From positions 1-40,515 of the IMG/VR virus record IMGVR_UViG_3300022745_000076: a stretch of 40,515 nucleotides of DNA. The stretch is one strand, 5' to 3'. Positions 22,506 to 31,495 of this stretch are shown here, in pieces. The translations under genes were made by a program, and so were the position numbers. Each line of letters starts with the position of its first letter. The stretch's first letter is position 1. This DNA comes from a virus. Under the pieces are notes generated by a model. That model searched no databases. It was not told the DNA's origin and saw nothing but the letters and a program-made list of their open reading frames with translations.

Positions 22506-23186
22506 TCAGACGTCCCGTCCGACGACGGCCGGCTTGCGCTCGATCTCGCGCGACTCGTCGCGGCGGTACACGCCATCGGACGAGAACGACTGGCCGCGGA
22601 GCGAGGCCATCAGCGACGACAGTTGCCCCTCGTATAGCTTTGCATCCGGGTGCCGGTAGTGCGCCTTCGCATTGGTCATCGCGTGCAGCAGGATCATCTC
22701 GTCATCCAGCGTTGCGCGGTCGCCGGCCGTCGTGAACGGCTGCAGATCGGCCACGTACCAGAAGCGGATCGTGTAGATCTGATTCGCGATCGGGTACAGC
22801 AGAAGCTGAGCGTACCGCTCGCATCGCACCGGGTACGACTTGACCGCCATCTTCGACCAGTCCTCAGTGCGGATGCCTTCGGGGATGCGTCGCCACTGCC
22901 CGTTGTAGACCGTCTCGATCCGCAACACCCGGCGATCCCGCACGCACGAATGCGAGGCATCCATCGTGCCGGCTGTCGGATAGTCGAGCCGGTTCTGATC
23001 GACGCCGAGGCTCTTGTCCGCGTAGTCGATCAGGTGCTTCCAGTCCTGCGCCCAGTAGAGCTGGGTCTGCCCGTTGCGCAGGAAGGACCGCAGCAGCATC
23101 TGCGCGGCCCCGTTTGCGCCCTGGGCGCCCATGCCGAGCCGAGCCAGAAGCTCGGACTCCAGTTCGCCGAGGGTGCGGTAGGTCAT
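22506..23186 (-). CDS. Head-to-tail adaptor / tail tubular protein A-like (226 aa)
   Basis: The N-terminus (MTYRTLGELESELLARLGMGAQG) and the middle (VYNGQWRRIPEGI..., YPVRCERYAQLLLYPI, YTIRFWYVADLQPF, TLDDEMILLHAMTNAKAHY) match the layout of T7 gp11-like and P22 gp4-like adaptor proteins, which form a dodecameric ring under the portal. Length about 200-230 residues is usual. It lies between small connector genes and the nozzle genes, the normal podovirus order. Confidence 0.8.
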   Translation of the reverse strand: MTYRTLGELESELLARLGMGAQGANGAAQMLLRSFLRNGQTQLYWAQDWKHLIDYADKSLGVDQNRLDYPTAGTMDASHSCVRDRRVLRIETVYNGQWRRIPEGIRTEDWSKMAVKSYPVRCERYAQLLLYPIANQIYTIRFWYVADLQPFTTAGDRATLDDEMILLHAMTNAKAHYRHPDAKLYEGQLSSLMASLRGQSFSSDGVYRRDESREIERKPAVVGRDV

Positions 23187-23188
23187 GG

Positions 23189-23407
23189 TCAGGCCTTGGG
23201 TTTCTTGGCCGCCTTCTTGGCCGCCGGCTGGCTGACCGCCTCGGACCCGGGCGACACTTCTCCGACAGAGGGCTCGATCGCCTCCGGAACTTCGACCACA
23301 TGCCCGGCGGCGCGCAAAGCTTCCACCGCGTCCATGTCCGCCACGTCCTTCGGGATCTTGGTTGCGCCGCCGTCGCGGATGATCATGACCAGCATGTGGC
23401 TCTCCAT
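23189..23407 (-). CDS. Small virion-region protein (72 aa)
   Basis: The ATG at 23407 overlaps the stop of the preceding gene (ATGA). The product starts MESHMLVMIIRDGGATKIPK, with DVADMDAVEALRAAGHVVEV in the middle, and ends in a Lys/Ala-rich tail (AAKKAAKKPKA) typical of nucleic-acid-binding or disordered extensions. Its position between capsid and adaptor genes suggests a head-completion role, unproven. Confidence 0.7.
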   Translation of the reverse strand: MESHMLVMIIRDGGATKIPKDVADMDAVEALRAAGHVVEVPEAIEPSVGEVSPGSEAVSQPAAKKAAKKPKA

Positions 23408-24021
23408 CAGGTGCCGAGCTCGACGCCGACGTCTTCGGCGAGCTTCACGAGTTGGGCATGTTCCAGGCCGTGGAACGCGGCGTGAGCCTTTGCCGCCTCT
23501 TCGCGCTCGGCCGGCGTGCTGTCCTTGGTGGCGATGGGCAGTGCGTGGCCCCACGCCAAGATCAGGTCGCGCAGTTGCGCGGGCGGCAGATCGGTGATCT
23601 TGGCCGAGCCCAGCGTGCGAGCGAACAGGCCCGCCTTGAACCGGCCGAAGATGTTCTCGACCCAGGTCTGATTCACCTCGGGATGCTTTCCGTACACCGC
23701 GGCAAGCCGCTCGTACTCGGCCTCGGGATTGCCGATGAACGCATAGTCCAGGCCCGCCGATTCGCTCGGCCGGCGCGCGGCGTCCTGGCGCTTGTTGTAG
23801 ACCAGCATGTCAGGCGCAGCGCGCGCCGAAAAGCCTTCATCCAGCGCGGCGCGATCGGTCTCTTCCGCGTTGCCTTCGCCGTGGATGGCTTCGAGGATCG
23901 GGATTTCATGCCGCCACACGACGCGCGGCGTCGAAGTGGTCTGATCGCGCCGGATCGTCACGAGCACGCGGCGCGATACGTTGGTGTTGTCGAAGGCTTC
24001 GGCGGGTTTGCGAGTGGCCAT
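23407..24021 (-). CDS. Head-region protein (204 aa)
   Basis: The ATG at 24021 follows AAGGAG at good spacing. The product is soluble and helical at the C-terminus (REEAAKAHAAFHGLEHAQLVKLAEDVGVEL). Its position, between the major capsid gene and the adaptor gene, is that of a head-completion or decoration protein. No domain was recognised. A 127-bp spacer with a hairpin separates it from the capsid gene. Confidence 0.7.
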   Translation of the reverse strand: MATRKPAEAFDNTNVSRRVLVTIRRDQTTSTPRVVWRHEIPILEAIHGEGNAEETDRAALDEGFSARAAPDMLVYNKRQDAARRPSESAGLDYAFIGNPEAEYERLAAVYGKHPEVNQTWVENIFGRFKAGLFARTLGSAKITDLPPAQLRDLILAWGHALPIATKDSTPAEREEAAKAHAAFHGLEHAQLVKLAEDVGVELGT

Positions 24022-24114
24022 GCTGGCTCCTTGTTGGTCGGCGGTCAAAAAGGGGCCGGCGTTTAGCCGACCCAAACCCACACCACCGCCTGGAGCATGG
24101 GCAACTGCAATCGG

Positions 24115-24140
24115 GCGGGCCGCCCTTGAAGACGGCCCGC
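24115..24140 (-). terminator. Hairpin after major capsid gene
   Basis: An 8-bp GC stem (GCGGGCCG/CGGCCCGC) with a 10-base loop lies nine bases past the capsid stop on the coding strand. No T tract follows, so partial termination or 3'-end protection of the capsid message is more likely than full termination. The rest of the 127-bp gap holds the ribosome-binding site of the next gene. Confidence 0.4.
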
Positions 24141-24148
24141 ACGTCACA

Positions 24149-25207
24149 TCAGGCCAGCGCGGCCACGCCGTGAGCGTTCGAGCGGTTGACGGTCACCGCA
24201 CCGCGCCAGGTGATGGCGAAGTAGTACTCGTACCGGTCATAGGCCCGCGGCGGCTTGCGCGTCACCATGTCGTGCCCTGAAACCGGGCGCAGCTTGATGA
24301 ACTGGCTGTTCAGCATGTACAACCGCTTTTCCCACGGGGTCGACGGCGCATAGCGGGCGTCCAGTTCCTGGAACTCGGGCGACCATTGGATGTCGACGCC
24401 CTGGAACGTCAGCATCTCGGTGCCGCCCTCGACCTTCTTGGTGTTGGACGGGCCGAAGTCCATCCGGCCGAAGGTGTTCAGCACGAAGTTGCGATAACCG
24501 TCGATGAACGTCGAGCCGGCGACCATCAGGTCGGGCCGGCCGCCGTTCCGGGTGCACTGCCGGAACATCACTTCCATGTTGTTCAGGATCGTGCCGGTGC
24601 TGGTCGTGGTGGTCAGGCCGGTGCTGACGTTGTTGCGCCAGTACGCATTCGCCGCCACGCTGCGATCGATGCCGCCCACGGTGCCGCTGGTGGGCGTCAG
24701 CGAGATCAGGCCGTCGAGGCCGGTGATCGCGTCCGACGATTGCGTGCCGTCCAGGTGCAACTGGTACGAGAACTGCTCCTGGAAGCCCAGGCGCAACACC
24801 TCGGCTTGCTCTTCCAGCAGATTGGTGAGCTGGATCTTCTCGGCGTCGGTCGCCGACGTGGCCTTGCTGGCATCGTCGATGACGATGATGCCGTTCTGCG
24901 CGAGGCGGTCTTCGTCCAGCGCCAGGCCGTCATGGCACGAACGCCAGGCGTAGTTCGCCTGCTCGTTGGTCACGCGGCGGTTGTAGGTCACGACGCTGCT
25001 GCCGTTGAACCACTGGAAGTTGCTGGCGTAGGTCTTGCGCAGCTGCTCGACCACGTACTGCTTGGCGCCGGGCGCCTCCTTCTTCTTGGCCTGAAGGGCC
25101 TTCAGCAGGGGGCGCTGCATGGCAACCTGGTCGACGGGATTCGCGGCCAGGAAGAAATCGAGGCCGACCTTGCCGGCGTCGAGGATGTCTTGAGCGGAAA
25201 ACGGCAT
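24149..25207 (-). CDS. Major capsid protein (352 aa)
   Basis: The ATG at 25207 follows a GGAGG ribosome-binding site. The product (MPFSAQDILDAGKVGLDFFLAANP...) has the features of an HK97-fold coat protein: LDGLISLTPTSGTVGG at about residue 165, followed by NNVSTGL, NGGRPDLMVAGSTFID (about 223-238) and a C-terminal YYFAITWRGAVTVNRSNAHG. It is flanked by scaffold and head-completion genes and is the likely most abundant virion protein. The separate long 5' spacer (25208-25391) suggests added control. Confidence 0.85.
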   Translation of the reverse strand: MPFSAQDILDAGKVGLDFFLAANPVDQVAMQRPLLKALQAKKKEAPGAKQYVVEQLRKTYASNFQWFNGSSVVTYNRRVTNEQANYAWRSCHDGLALDEDRLAQNGIIVIDDASKATSATDAEKIQLTNLLEEQAEVLRLGFQEQFSYQLHLDGTQSSDAITGLDGLISLTPTSGTVGGIDRSVAANAYWRNNVSTGLTTTTSTGTILNNMEVMFRQCTRNGGRPDLMVAGSTFIDGYRNFVLNTFGRMDFGPSNTKKVEGGTEMLTFQGVDIQWSPEFQELDARYAPSTPWEKRLYMLNSQFIKLRPVSGHDMVTRKPPRAYDRYEYYFAITWRGAVTVNRSNAHGVAALA

Positions 25208-25391
25208 GGAAGCCTCCGAAAGCGTTGGACAGGGCCGAAGCCCGTTGCTGCCGACGACGACCCGGCGACACGTCACACACGCTGGCGGCGAGCCCAGCTT
25301 TCAGCCTGTGTGCCCGTTTGGGGATTTCTCCCCCAGGCCGGGACCATGCCTGTTGTGCGGTGCGCGATGCCGCGTTACGCACCCGGCATCG
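25208..25391. other. 184-bp spacer upstream of capsid gene
   Basis: No convincing gene is present on either strand. It holds a small hairpin at 25320-25333 (on the minus strand GGGGA-GAAA-TCCCC, a GAAA tetraloop) and the capsid ribosome-binding site near 25213. There is no T tract. It may affect processing or translation of the capsid message; no clear promoter was seen. Confidence 0.45.
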
Positions 25392-26435
25392 CTACCGGTT
25401 CCACATGGCCTCGTACATCGACGTCGGGCGCGCCTGGGGCTGCGCACCGGCGCCGGTCGGACGAAGCGCCGCGGGTGCTGCCGCAGCGGGCTGCCGGAAT
25501 GCACCGGCGGCGTTCTTGAGGATTTTGTACTGCGCCTTTACGACGGACGCCCACGACTGCGGCGGCACGCCTTGAAGGAGTGTCGGGATGTGCGGCAGCA
25601 GTTGCGCCTCGATGGCCGGAGCGTCCAGATCGGCCGCAGCGGTCTGCTTCCACCACGTATCGACGTCGGCCTGCGCGGTCTGCACAGCCTGCTGTTGCGC
25701 GGCCTGCTGCTCGAACTGCTGGCGCTGCGACTGGTCGGCCTGCTGGCGCTGCTGTTGCATGTGCCGAAGACGGGCCGTCTCGATCGCGTCAGACTCGGCG
25801 ATTTGCAAGCCGTCCACCTTCTGGCGCAGATCGGGGAAGCTGGCCAGCGGATCGGCGGCGCTGCCGTAGCTCTTGCCAGTCATCAGGGCCAGTTGCTGAA
25901 GCTGCCCCAGCAGAAGCTGTTCGGCCGCCTGGTAGTCGCCGCGGTTGATCGCGCCGATGAAGCCCACGGCCTGCTCGAACTGGTCCTGCTTGATGCCGTT
26001 GGCCTGGAACGTCTCGCGGATGTAGCCGACCTGGCTCTCCATCGCTTGCGCGCGCTCGGTCAACTCGCGGTTCGTCGTGGCGAGCTTCTGGAAACGTTCC
26101 TGCGCCTTCTGGCCCAACCCCTCCGGCATCGCCGTGATGTCCTCGGGCGCAGCCGGATCGGCGGGCTTCGGGGCTTCAAACTTGGCGACTTGCGCGGCCT
26201 CCGCGGCAGCCTTCTCGGCGGGAGAGGCGAAGCGCCCCAGCTCGTCGCGGCTCCAGTGCTTGTTCAGCGCGTCCAGCATCGTCGCCGGAGCGGCAGCCGG
26301 CTCAGACGCGACCGGAGCGGGCGCCGGAGCGGCTGCCGACGTTGCGGTCTCGACAACGGGAGAGCCCCCCAGGTCGCCGCCCTCACCATCGGCGGGGCGG
26401 CGGTACACATGGCGGATCAGGCGGCGAATGATCAT
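25392..26435 (-). CDS. Scaffold protein (347 aa)
   Basis: A Gln/Ala-rich, mostly helical protein with coiled-coil stretches (KLATTNRELTERAQAMESQVGYI, and a Gln-dominated segment at about residues 230-260) and a flexible Pro/Ala-rich N-terminal region. This composition and its position between portal and major capsid fit an internal scaffold that guides procapsid assembly. The C-terminus (RPTSMYEAMWNR) may bind coat protein. The start at ATG 26435 lies 55 bases below a degenerate copy of the 19-bp repeat. Confidence 0.75.
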   Translation of the reverse strand: MIIRRLIRHVYRRPADGEGGDLGGSPVVETATSAAAPAPAPVASEPAAAPATMLDALNKHWSRDELGRFASPAEKAAAEAAQVAKFEAPKPADPAAPEDITAMPEGLGQKAQERFQKLATTNRELTERAQAMESQVGYIRETFQANGIKQDQFEQAVGFIGAINRGDYQAAEQLLLGQLQQLALMTGKSYGSAADPLASFPDLRQKVDGLQIAESDAIETARLRHMQQQRQQADQSQRQQFEQQAAQQQAVQTAQADVDTWWKQTAAADLDAPAIEAQLLPHIPTLLQGVPPQSWASVVKAQYKILKNAAGAFRQPAAAAPAALRPTGAGAQPQARPTSMYEAMWNR

Positions 26436-26489
26436 GGCGGTTTGGCGTATGCAGTCGTTGTGTCGCGAGGATGCCCGCTCAGGCTTCGT

Positions 26490-26504
26490 GTTTTCTCAAC
26501 GAAT
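26490..26504. repeat. Degenerate copy of late-region repeat
   Basis: GTTTTCTCAACGAAT matches GTTTTCCCCACGAAT of the two 19-bp copies at 13 of 15 bases. It lies in the 68-bp gap between the portal and scaffold genes, upstream of a leftward gene as in the other two cases. Confidence 0.4.
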
Positions 26505-28789
26505 CAACCCTGCGGCGGCAGATGCGGCTGTTCGCCGGGCTCCATCGCCTCCACCGGCGCGCCCATCATCGCGGCCACGGCCGCATGCGCCGCGGGGACA
26601 TCTTCCCCGGCCTCGGGGTAAGCCGCATCGCTGCGCTGGTCCTGGGCGTCCAAGCCGTCAAGTACGCCAACGACCCCCGCAGGCTCGGCCGGCACGGGTT
26701 GCAGCGCCTTGGCCGCTGCGTTGATCCGCGCCACCTCGACCTCGGCCGCCGCCTTGATTCGCGCCACCTCTTCGGCCGACTCCACTGAAGCCGCGGCGGT
26801 GATCTGCGCCTTCTGGATGTCGGCATCGCGGTCGGCCGCCTTGTCCTGCAGCGCCTTCTCGCAGTCGGCGAGCTTCTGCTGCAACTCTTGCACCATCTGC
26901 TTGGCCTGGTCGAGCATCTCGGGCGTGACCTTGAGCCCACCCTGATCCTGCTCGCCTTCCTTCGGCGCCGGCAAGAACTGCGCGATGTCCACCCGCTCAT
27001 CGAACCGACGCAGCGTCTCGCGCACGAGCTCGATCACCGCTTCGGCCATGTCGTTCTGTCCCGACTGGCGCAACTCCGCGACCTGGGCCATCGCCTTCTC
27101 GATCACCGGCAGCAGCTTCGTCCAGCGGTCCTGCTCCTGCAGTCGGTCGGGCTTGCCGGTCGAGCCGCCGCGCACGCCGAGCGACACCTGCTTGAACACC
27201 TGATCGGCAGTCCACGCGGGCCACTGAGCATTCGGCCCGGCAATCTCGATTACGTCCTGCGGCGAAAGTTTGCGCAGGCACATCTCCAGCGCGTAGGTGC
27301 CGACGTCGGTCAGAAGGTCTTCGATCACATCGGTGCGTTCGGCGCTTCGGCCGCGCAGACCCTGCGCCAGGATCTCGGCTTCCGTCGCCGTCTTGGCCTT
27401 CAGCACCGCGCCGCGGGCAGCGTCACCACCGCCGACGAGCATCTCCATGTCCGTGCGCGGCGCGCTGGTGTCGTAGTTCTCCGGCCTGATCTGCGCCAAC
27501 TGGCCCGACCAAATGTCCTCGTTCAGCGGTCGACCCGACCCGCCTTCGACCATGACCACATCGGACCCCTGCCGGTTCGCGATGCGCTCCACGTCGGCCG
27601 GCGTCAGCGCCCCACCCTTGCGAACCACGTTCAGCGGCAGGCTGCTGCGGCGGTCGCGCTCGAAATCGTCCCGCGTTCGGTTGTACTCCTTCACGACCTC
27701 GCAGGTCAGGCCGACATCCGACAGCGGGTAGAAGCCGCCATCCACTTCATTGAAGGCCAGCAGGAAGAAGCAGTACCAGCGCTTCCCGGTCCAGTCCGGA
27801 GAGTACGACTCACGACAGAATCCCTCGTCGCCCTCGCACACCGTGTGCACGCGGTTGGCGGTCTGGTCCCAGATTTCCCACACCCGCAGCAGCTGCGCCC
27901 GCGTGTCGGCATTCGGCGCACCGTTGCCGCCAGCCGGGCCGGCCTTGGCCTCGGCGTAGATGCGCCCCCTCTTCGGCTCATAGCCGAATCGCTTCTGGAA
28001 GGCATCACGCGTCATCCATATGCCATGCGCCAGGGCCTCGGCGCGCTCGTAGTCGGTGATTTCGAGCACCGACGGATCGAGGACGAGCATGTCGTCCGGC
28101 ATCACAAAGTCAAGCACCGGTCCGCGAGCGACGACGACCTCGGATTGCGTCTGAAGCCCGGCCAGCGTTTCGCGCAGCTTCGCCACCTTCAGTTCGTTGT
28201 CGCCAGCCGCCTGCGGGTCGTCCAATTGCTGACGCTGCAATGACAACTGGTCGAGGTTGTCCTGCGTGTCCTTGATCTGATTGATCACGACCGGATCGGC
28301 GCGGCGGTCTTCCTGCCAGGCCAACTTCCACCAGCCGATGCCGTTGGTGTAGGCGCTCGTCAGCAGCCGCTTCGCGCGCTTCTTGAGCTTCGCGCCCTTG
28401 ACGAGGTAGTGGCCGAGCACCGTCTCAGCAGTGCCGCCGAACTCCTTCATCAACGGCAGCCGATCCTCGGGGACGGCCGTCGTCGGCTCCACCGAATATT
28501 CGGGGTCCTTCGCATAGACCTGGGGCCGCATGGCCGCCAAGTTCGCAAAATGCAAGTTGGTGCGCAGCCGCTTCCCCGTCTCGGGGTCAATGCCGCGTAG
28601 CCAGCGCCGGTTCTCTTCGAACTCCTTCAGCGCCTTTTTCTGTTGTTCCGTGGCCTGGGCCGTCTCGATGCGCTTGAGCCAGTCGCGCGCCAGCGCCTTG
28701 TCTTGCTCGCTCACCACGCGGTCAGGCGCGGCCGAGCCCTGCGGCTGCTGGATCGCTCCCGGATCGCCGGGCATCGAGACGTCGGCCAT
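26504..28789 (-). CDS. Portal protein, P22-like (761 aa)
   Basis: A long portal in the size range of P22 gp1. Features include KALKEFEENRRWLRG (about 45-60), LHFANLAAMRPQVYAKDPEY (about 79-98), a central FVMPDDMLVLDPSVLEITD, and a C-terminal third of charged helices (QMVQELQQKLADCEKAL) like the barrel of large portals. It forms the dodecameric DNA entry pore, binds the terminase and the adaptor, and would be at the unique vertex. It lies between a head-region gene and the scaffold gene. Confidence 0.85.
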   Translation of the reverse strand: MADVSMPGDPGAIQQPQGSAAPDRVVSEQDKALARDWLKRIETAQATEQQKKALKEFEENRRWLRGIDPETGKRLRTNLHFANLAAMRPQVYAKDPEYSVEPTTAVPEDRLPLMKEFGGTAETVLGHYLVKGAKLKKRAKRLLTSAYTNGIGWWKLAWQEDRRADPVVINQIKDTQDNLDQLSLQRQQLDDPQAAGDNELKVAKLRETLAGLQTQSEVVVARGPVLDFVMPDDMLVLDPSVLEITDYERAEALAHGIWMTRDAFQKRFGYEPKRGRIYAEAKAGPAGGNGAPNADTRAQLLRVWEIWDQTANRVHTVCEGDEGFCRESYSPDWTGKRWYCFFLLAFNEVDGGFYPLSDVGLTCEVVKEYNRTRDDFERDRRSSLPLNVVRKGGALTPADVERIANRQGSDVVMVEGGSGRPLNEDIWSGQLAQIRPENYDTSAPRTDMEMLVGGGDAARGAVLKAKTATEAEILAQGLRGRSAERTDVIEDLLTDVGTYALEMCLRKLSPQDVIEIAGPNAQWPAWTADQVFKQVSLGVRGGSTGKPDRLQEQDRWTKLLPVIEKAMAQVAELRQSGQNDMAEAVIELVRETLRRFDERVDIAQFLPAPKEGEQDQGGLKVTPEMLDQAKQMVQELQQKLADCEKALQDKAADRDADIQKAQITAAASVESAEEVARIKAAAEVEVARINAAAKALQPVPAEPAGVVGVLDGLDAQDQRSDAAYPEAGEDVPAAHAAVAAMMGAPVEAMEPGEQPHLPPQG

Positions 28790-28792
28790 CGG

Positions 28793-29407
28793 TCAGCCGG
28801 TGATGGTCGGGTAGATCGAGCCGGAGGTGTAGGCCGAAACCGTCGCGTGCACGTAGCGGTTCAGCTTCACTTCCAGTTCCAGGCCGGCCATCGCTGCGGT
28901 CTGCGCGATCACGCTGGTTGCCTTGGTCGACGAGCTCGCCGACGTGGCATTGGTGTTGGTCACGCCGGTGGCGCCGTTGCCCTGCACCGGAGCAACCACA
29001 GTGCCCAGCAGGCTGTTGTCGTTGGCCGCGAACTCGGCGTACGACTCGAAGCCGGTCAGCGTCAGCGAGCCCACCAAGTTGCCGCCGAGCGAGATCACGG
29101 CCGCATGCCCGCGCATCAGGCCGGGCGCCTGGTCGAAGATGGTCGCGACGCGCGGCGTGCCGCCGTGCGTGCCGTTGCCCACCGAGCCCAGCAGTTGCGC
29201 CGTGTTCGTGCCGGTGAAGTTCAGCGTCCACTCGCCATTGGCCGCGGTGTTGCCCGTGATGCCCGCGATGGCGATGCGATCGCCGGTCTTCTTGCCGTGG
29301 CCGGCGCCGAGGGTGATGACGATCGGCGTCGCGTTGGTCGAGCCCGAGATGGTGATGGTGTCCGCGGCCGAGCCGGCAGTACCCAGGGAGGCGAGGCGTT
29401 GAGCCAT
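28793..29407 (-). CDS. Beta-rich head-region protein (204 aa)
   Basis: The product (MAQRLASLGTAGSAADTITISGSTNATPIVITLG...) is rich in Thr, Gly, Ala and Asn and predicted all-beta, like virion decoration or fibre domains. It lies just before the portal gene. No membrane segment or catalytic motif was recognised. A head decoration protein or fibre is possible; similar small beta proteins occur between terminase and portal in some podoviruses. Confidence 0.7.
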   Translation of the reverse strand: MAQRLASLGTAGSAADTITISGSTNATPIVITLGAGHGKKTGDRIAIAGITGNTAANGEWTLNFTGTNTAQLLGSVGNGTHGGTPRVATIFDQAPGLMRGHAAVISLGGNLVGSLTLTGFESYAEFAANDNSLLGTVVAPVQGNGATGVTNTNATSASSSTKATSVIAQTAAMAGLELEVKLNRYVHATVSAYTSGSIYPTITG

Positions 29408-29484
29408 GATGAAAGTCCTTCAGTCGCGGCAGAGAACGGCCCTGCAATCCGGGTGCAACATGATGGCCAGCACCGGCCGGGAAC

Positions 29485-29985
29485 TCACTTCGTCGGCGCC
29501 TCGTCCAAGCCGCCAACCGTCAACACGATGTCATCCCCGCGCAGCTTGCGAATCGCCGCCGCGTCGCGCACGAATTCGTCGGAGGTGTCGGCCGGCGCAG
29601 CGGTGGACAGGTCCAGCCGGCGCACAGGCCCGACAGACTCAAGCCGCGCCTTCGCGGCCTCGGCTTCGATGTAGACCGCTTGCTCGCCATCCAGCGCGGT
29701 GATGGTGTCCATCAGGCCCAGCGAGGCAATCGCATCGGCCGCGCCACGGTCGTCCGCATGGACGATGATCACCTCACCGCCGACCGTCGCCCCGCCGCGC
29801 ATGTCGCCAACGGCTTTGCCGTCCAGCATGCCGCCCACCGTGTAGGACCAGCAACGTTCGCCGTCGGTATCGAACCAGTCGTGCTCGAAGATGACGCAGG
29901 GCTCGACCAGCCGGCGCAGATCCTGCGCGGTCAGACGCTGGCGGAACTCAAAGGCGGGCGCGACGTTGGCGGCTGCAATGCTCAT
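29485..29985 (-). CDS. Hypothetical protein between terminase and portal (166 aa)
   Basis: The ATG at 29985 (MSIAAANVAPAFEFRQRL) is used; an in-frame upstream start at 30024 is less likely because that part contains the repeat at 30011-30029. The product has an alpha/beta appearance with WSYTVGGMLDG and EVIIVHADDRGAADAIASLGL. The family was not recognised. It is separated from the terminase by a 46-bp gap with the 19-bp repeat and from the next gene by 77 bp. Confidence 0.65.
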   Translation of the reverse strand: MSIAAANVAPAFEFRQRLTAQDLRRLVEPCVIFEHDWFDTDGERCWSYTVGGMLDGKAVGDMRGGATVGGEVIIVHADDRGAADAIASLGLMDTITALDGEQAVYIEAEAAKARLESVGPVRRLDLSTAAPADTSDEFVRDAAAIRKLRGDDIVLTVGGLDEAPTK

Positions 29986-30010
29986 ACGCCCATTGAGCCG
30001 CAGACGGCCG

Positions 30011-30029
30011 GGCGTTTTCCCCACGAATG
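30011..30029. repeat. 19-bp repeat GGCGTTTTCCCCACGAATG, copy 2
   Basis: Identical to 13346-13364. It lies 26 bases upstream of the leftward gene starting at 29985 and just downstream of the large terminase stop. The same distance and orientation to a start in both copies suggest a regulatory role. Confidence 0.7.
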
Positions 30030-30031
30030 CG

Positions 30032-31495
30032 CTACTTCTGTGCGAGCACCCATTCCAGCGTGAACGGCTTCGGCCCGCTCGGCGTGCGCTTGCGGGCTAC
30101 CCGGCTGATCGGCCGCGCCATGCAGGCATAACGGGTGTCGTCGCCCGCATGGTCCTCACCATCGGTGTCCACGTCCTCCAACCGGTTCTTGTCGTGCTGC
30201 AGCGCCGGCACCGTCCGCCGCCAATCGGTGCAGTCCTCGGTTACGAAAAGCATCGGCGGCTCGTCCTCCGCCTCTGGGCCGTTGATCGCGCCACCGATCC
30301 GGGCGCGCACCTGTGCCCAGCCCGTCGCCCGCGTATTGTCGGCCGGCTGGAACCGCGGCCCCACCATCGCATCCGGCTGCTTCGGGTCGCACTTCAGCAT
30401 CTTCTCGGCCAGCGACGGGCCGCCGTCTTCTTTCCACAGCGACGGGTCGGCTACCGACAGCTGCTCGTCGATCTTCTCGTCTCGCTCGCGCTCCTTGATG
30501 CCACGACCGACCGCTTCGGCGCTCATCTTCAGGCCGACATTCGGCTCCCCAGGCTTGCAGCCGTACCACTCGCGATAGCGCACGATCGACCCACGGGGAA
30601 GCATGCGCTCCGACCCGTCGCGCAGCGTCAGCCAATGGTCGTCGTCCACGATGGCCCACCAGCCCACCGAGAACGGCCGCGCGCTGCCCCAGTCGAACGA
30701 CCTGTACCGCGTCCAGTGTTTCGGCGGCGACCAACGCGGCAGGTAGATCGCGGGCGTGATGTTGTCGAAGAACGCCCCAGCCACGATGTCCCAGTTGCCC
30801 TCAAGCCACGCCTGGCGCAGCGCCTCGTTCCCACCCGTGGCCGCCAAGATGCGGGTCCGATAGCCCGGGTCGTTGCGCATCAAGATCGCGTTGTCCGACA
30901 TGCGCGACGGCACGAACATCCGCGTGAAGCCGGTTTCCGGGTCGGTAAACGGCATCATGGGCGCCGCCGCGGTGATGTAGCGCGCCTTGACCCAGACATG
31001 CCCGATGCCGCCAGGGTTGCCGGTGAGCCGGACCCGGCACGGCACGCCATAAGCGCTTCGAAGCGTCGACAGCATCTTGAGCAGACCGGCCGGCGTGGCG
31101 TACTCGGTCACCTCGTCAAAGCTGATCCCGGTGTACTGGTGCCCGTGGTAGCGGCCATAGTCCTTGTCGTTCTCGATGTAGCGCATCTTCACACTGGCAC
31201 CGTTCGGCCAGTACCAGCACGACGAGAACGGGTACTCGGCGCTCGGCTGAGTCTTGAAGACGGCACCCTCGCCCGGAAACACCTCCATCGCGCGGGCTTG
31301 CAACTCCTCCAACTCGGGGAACGTCTTGCGGAACATGATCCCGCGCCAGTGCTTGCCGTAGGTCAGCGCACCGTCTTCCTGAAACCCGATCTGCAGGTCA
31401 GATTTCCCGCCGCCGCGCTCACCGCCATAGAACAACTCGTCGCACCAGTCGGCCGACCACGCGATCTCCTGGGCGCCTTTCTGCGGAAACCACAT
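30032..31495 (-). CDS. terL: Large terminase subunit (487 aa)
   Basis: The N-terminal ATPase has Walker A FYGGERGGGKSD (about residues 22-33) and Walker B GISFDEVTE (about 123-131). The C-terminal nuclease domain begins with RSFDWGSARPFSV, a typical first acidic residue of the RNase H-like terminase nuclease. Length is usual. It packages DNA into the procapsid through the portal. The ATG overlaps the small terminase stop (ATGA), and the two subunits act as a complex. The packaging strategy (headful or fixed ends) cannot be told from sequence alone. Confidence 0.93.
   Translation of the reverse strand: MWFPQKGAQEIAWSADWCDELFYGGERGGGKSDLQIGFQEDGALTYGKHWRGIMFRKTFPELEELQARAMEVFPGEGAVFKTQPSAEYPFSSCWYWPNGASVKMRYIENDKDYGRYHGHQYTGISFDEVTEYATPAGLLKMLSTLRSAYGVPCRVRLTGNPGGIGHVWVKARYITAAAPMMPFTDPETGFTRMFVPSRMSDNAILMRNDPGYRTRILAATGGNEALRQAWLEGNWDIVAGAFFDNITPAIYLPRWSPPKHWTRYRSFDWGSARPFSVGWWAIVDDDHWLTLRDGSERMLPRGSIVRYREWYGCKPGEPNVGLKMSAEAVGRGIKERERDEKIDEQLSVADPSLWKEDGGPSLAEKMLKCDPKQPDAMVGPRFQPADNTRATGWAQVRARIGGAINGPEAEDEPPMLFVTEDCTDWRRTVPALQHDKNRLEDVDTDGEDHAGDDTRYACMARPISRVARKRTPSGPKPFTLEWVLAQK

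Noticed and set aside
24149-25207. GCTTTTCCCACGGGG inside the capsid gene as a further copy of the 19-bp repeat
   Set aside because: It lies within coding sequence, matches only partly and is not next to a start; treated as chance similarity.
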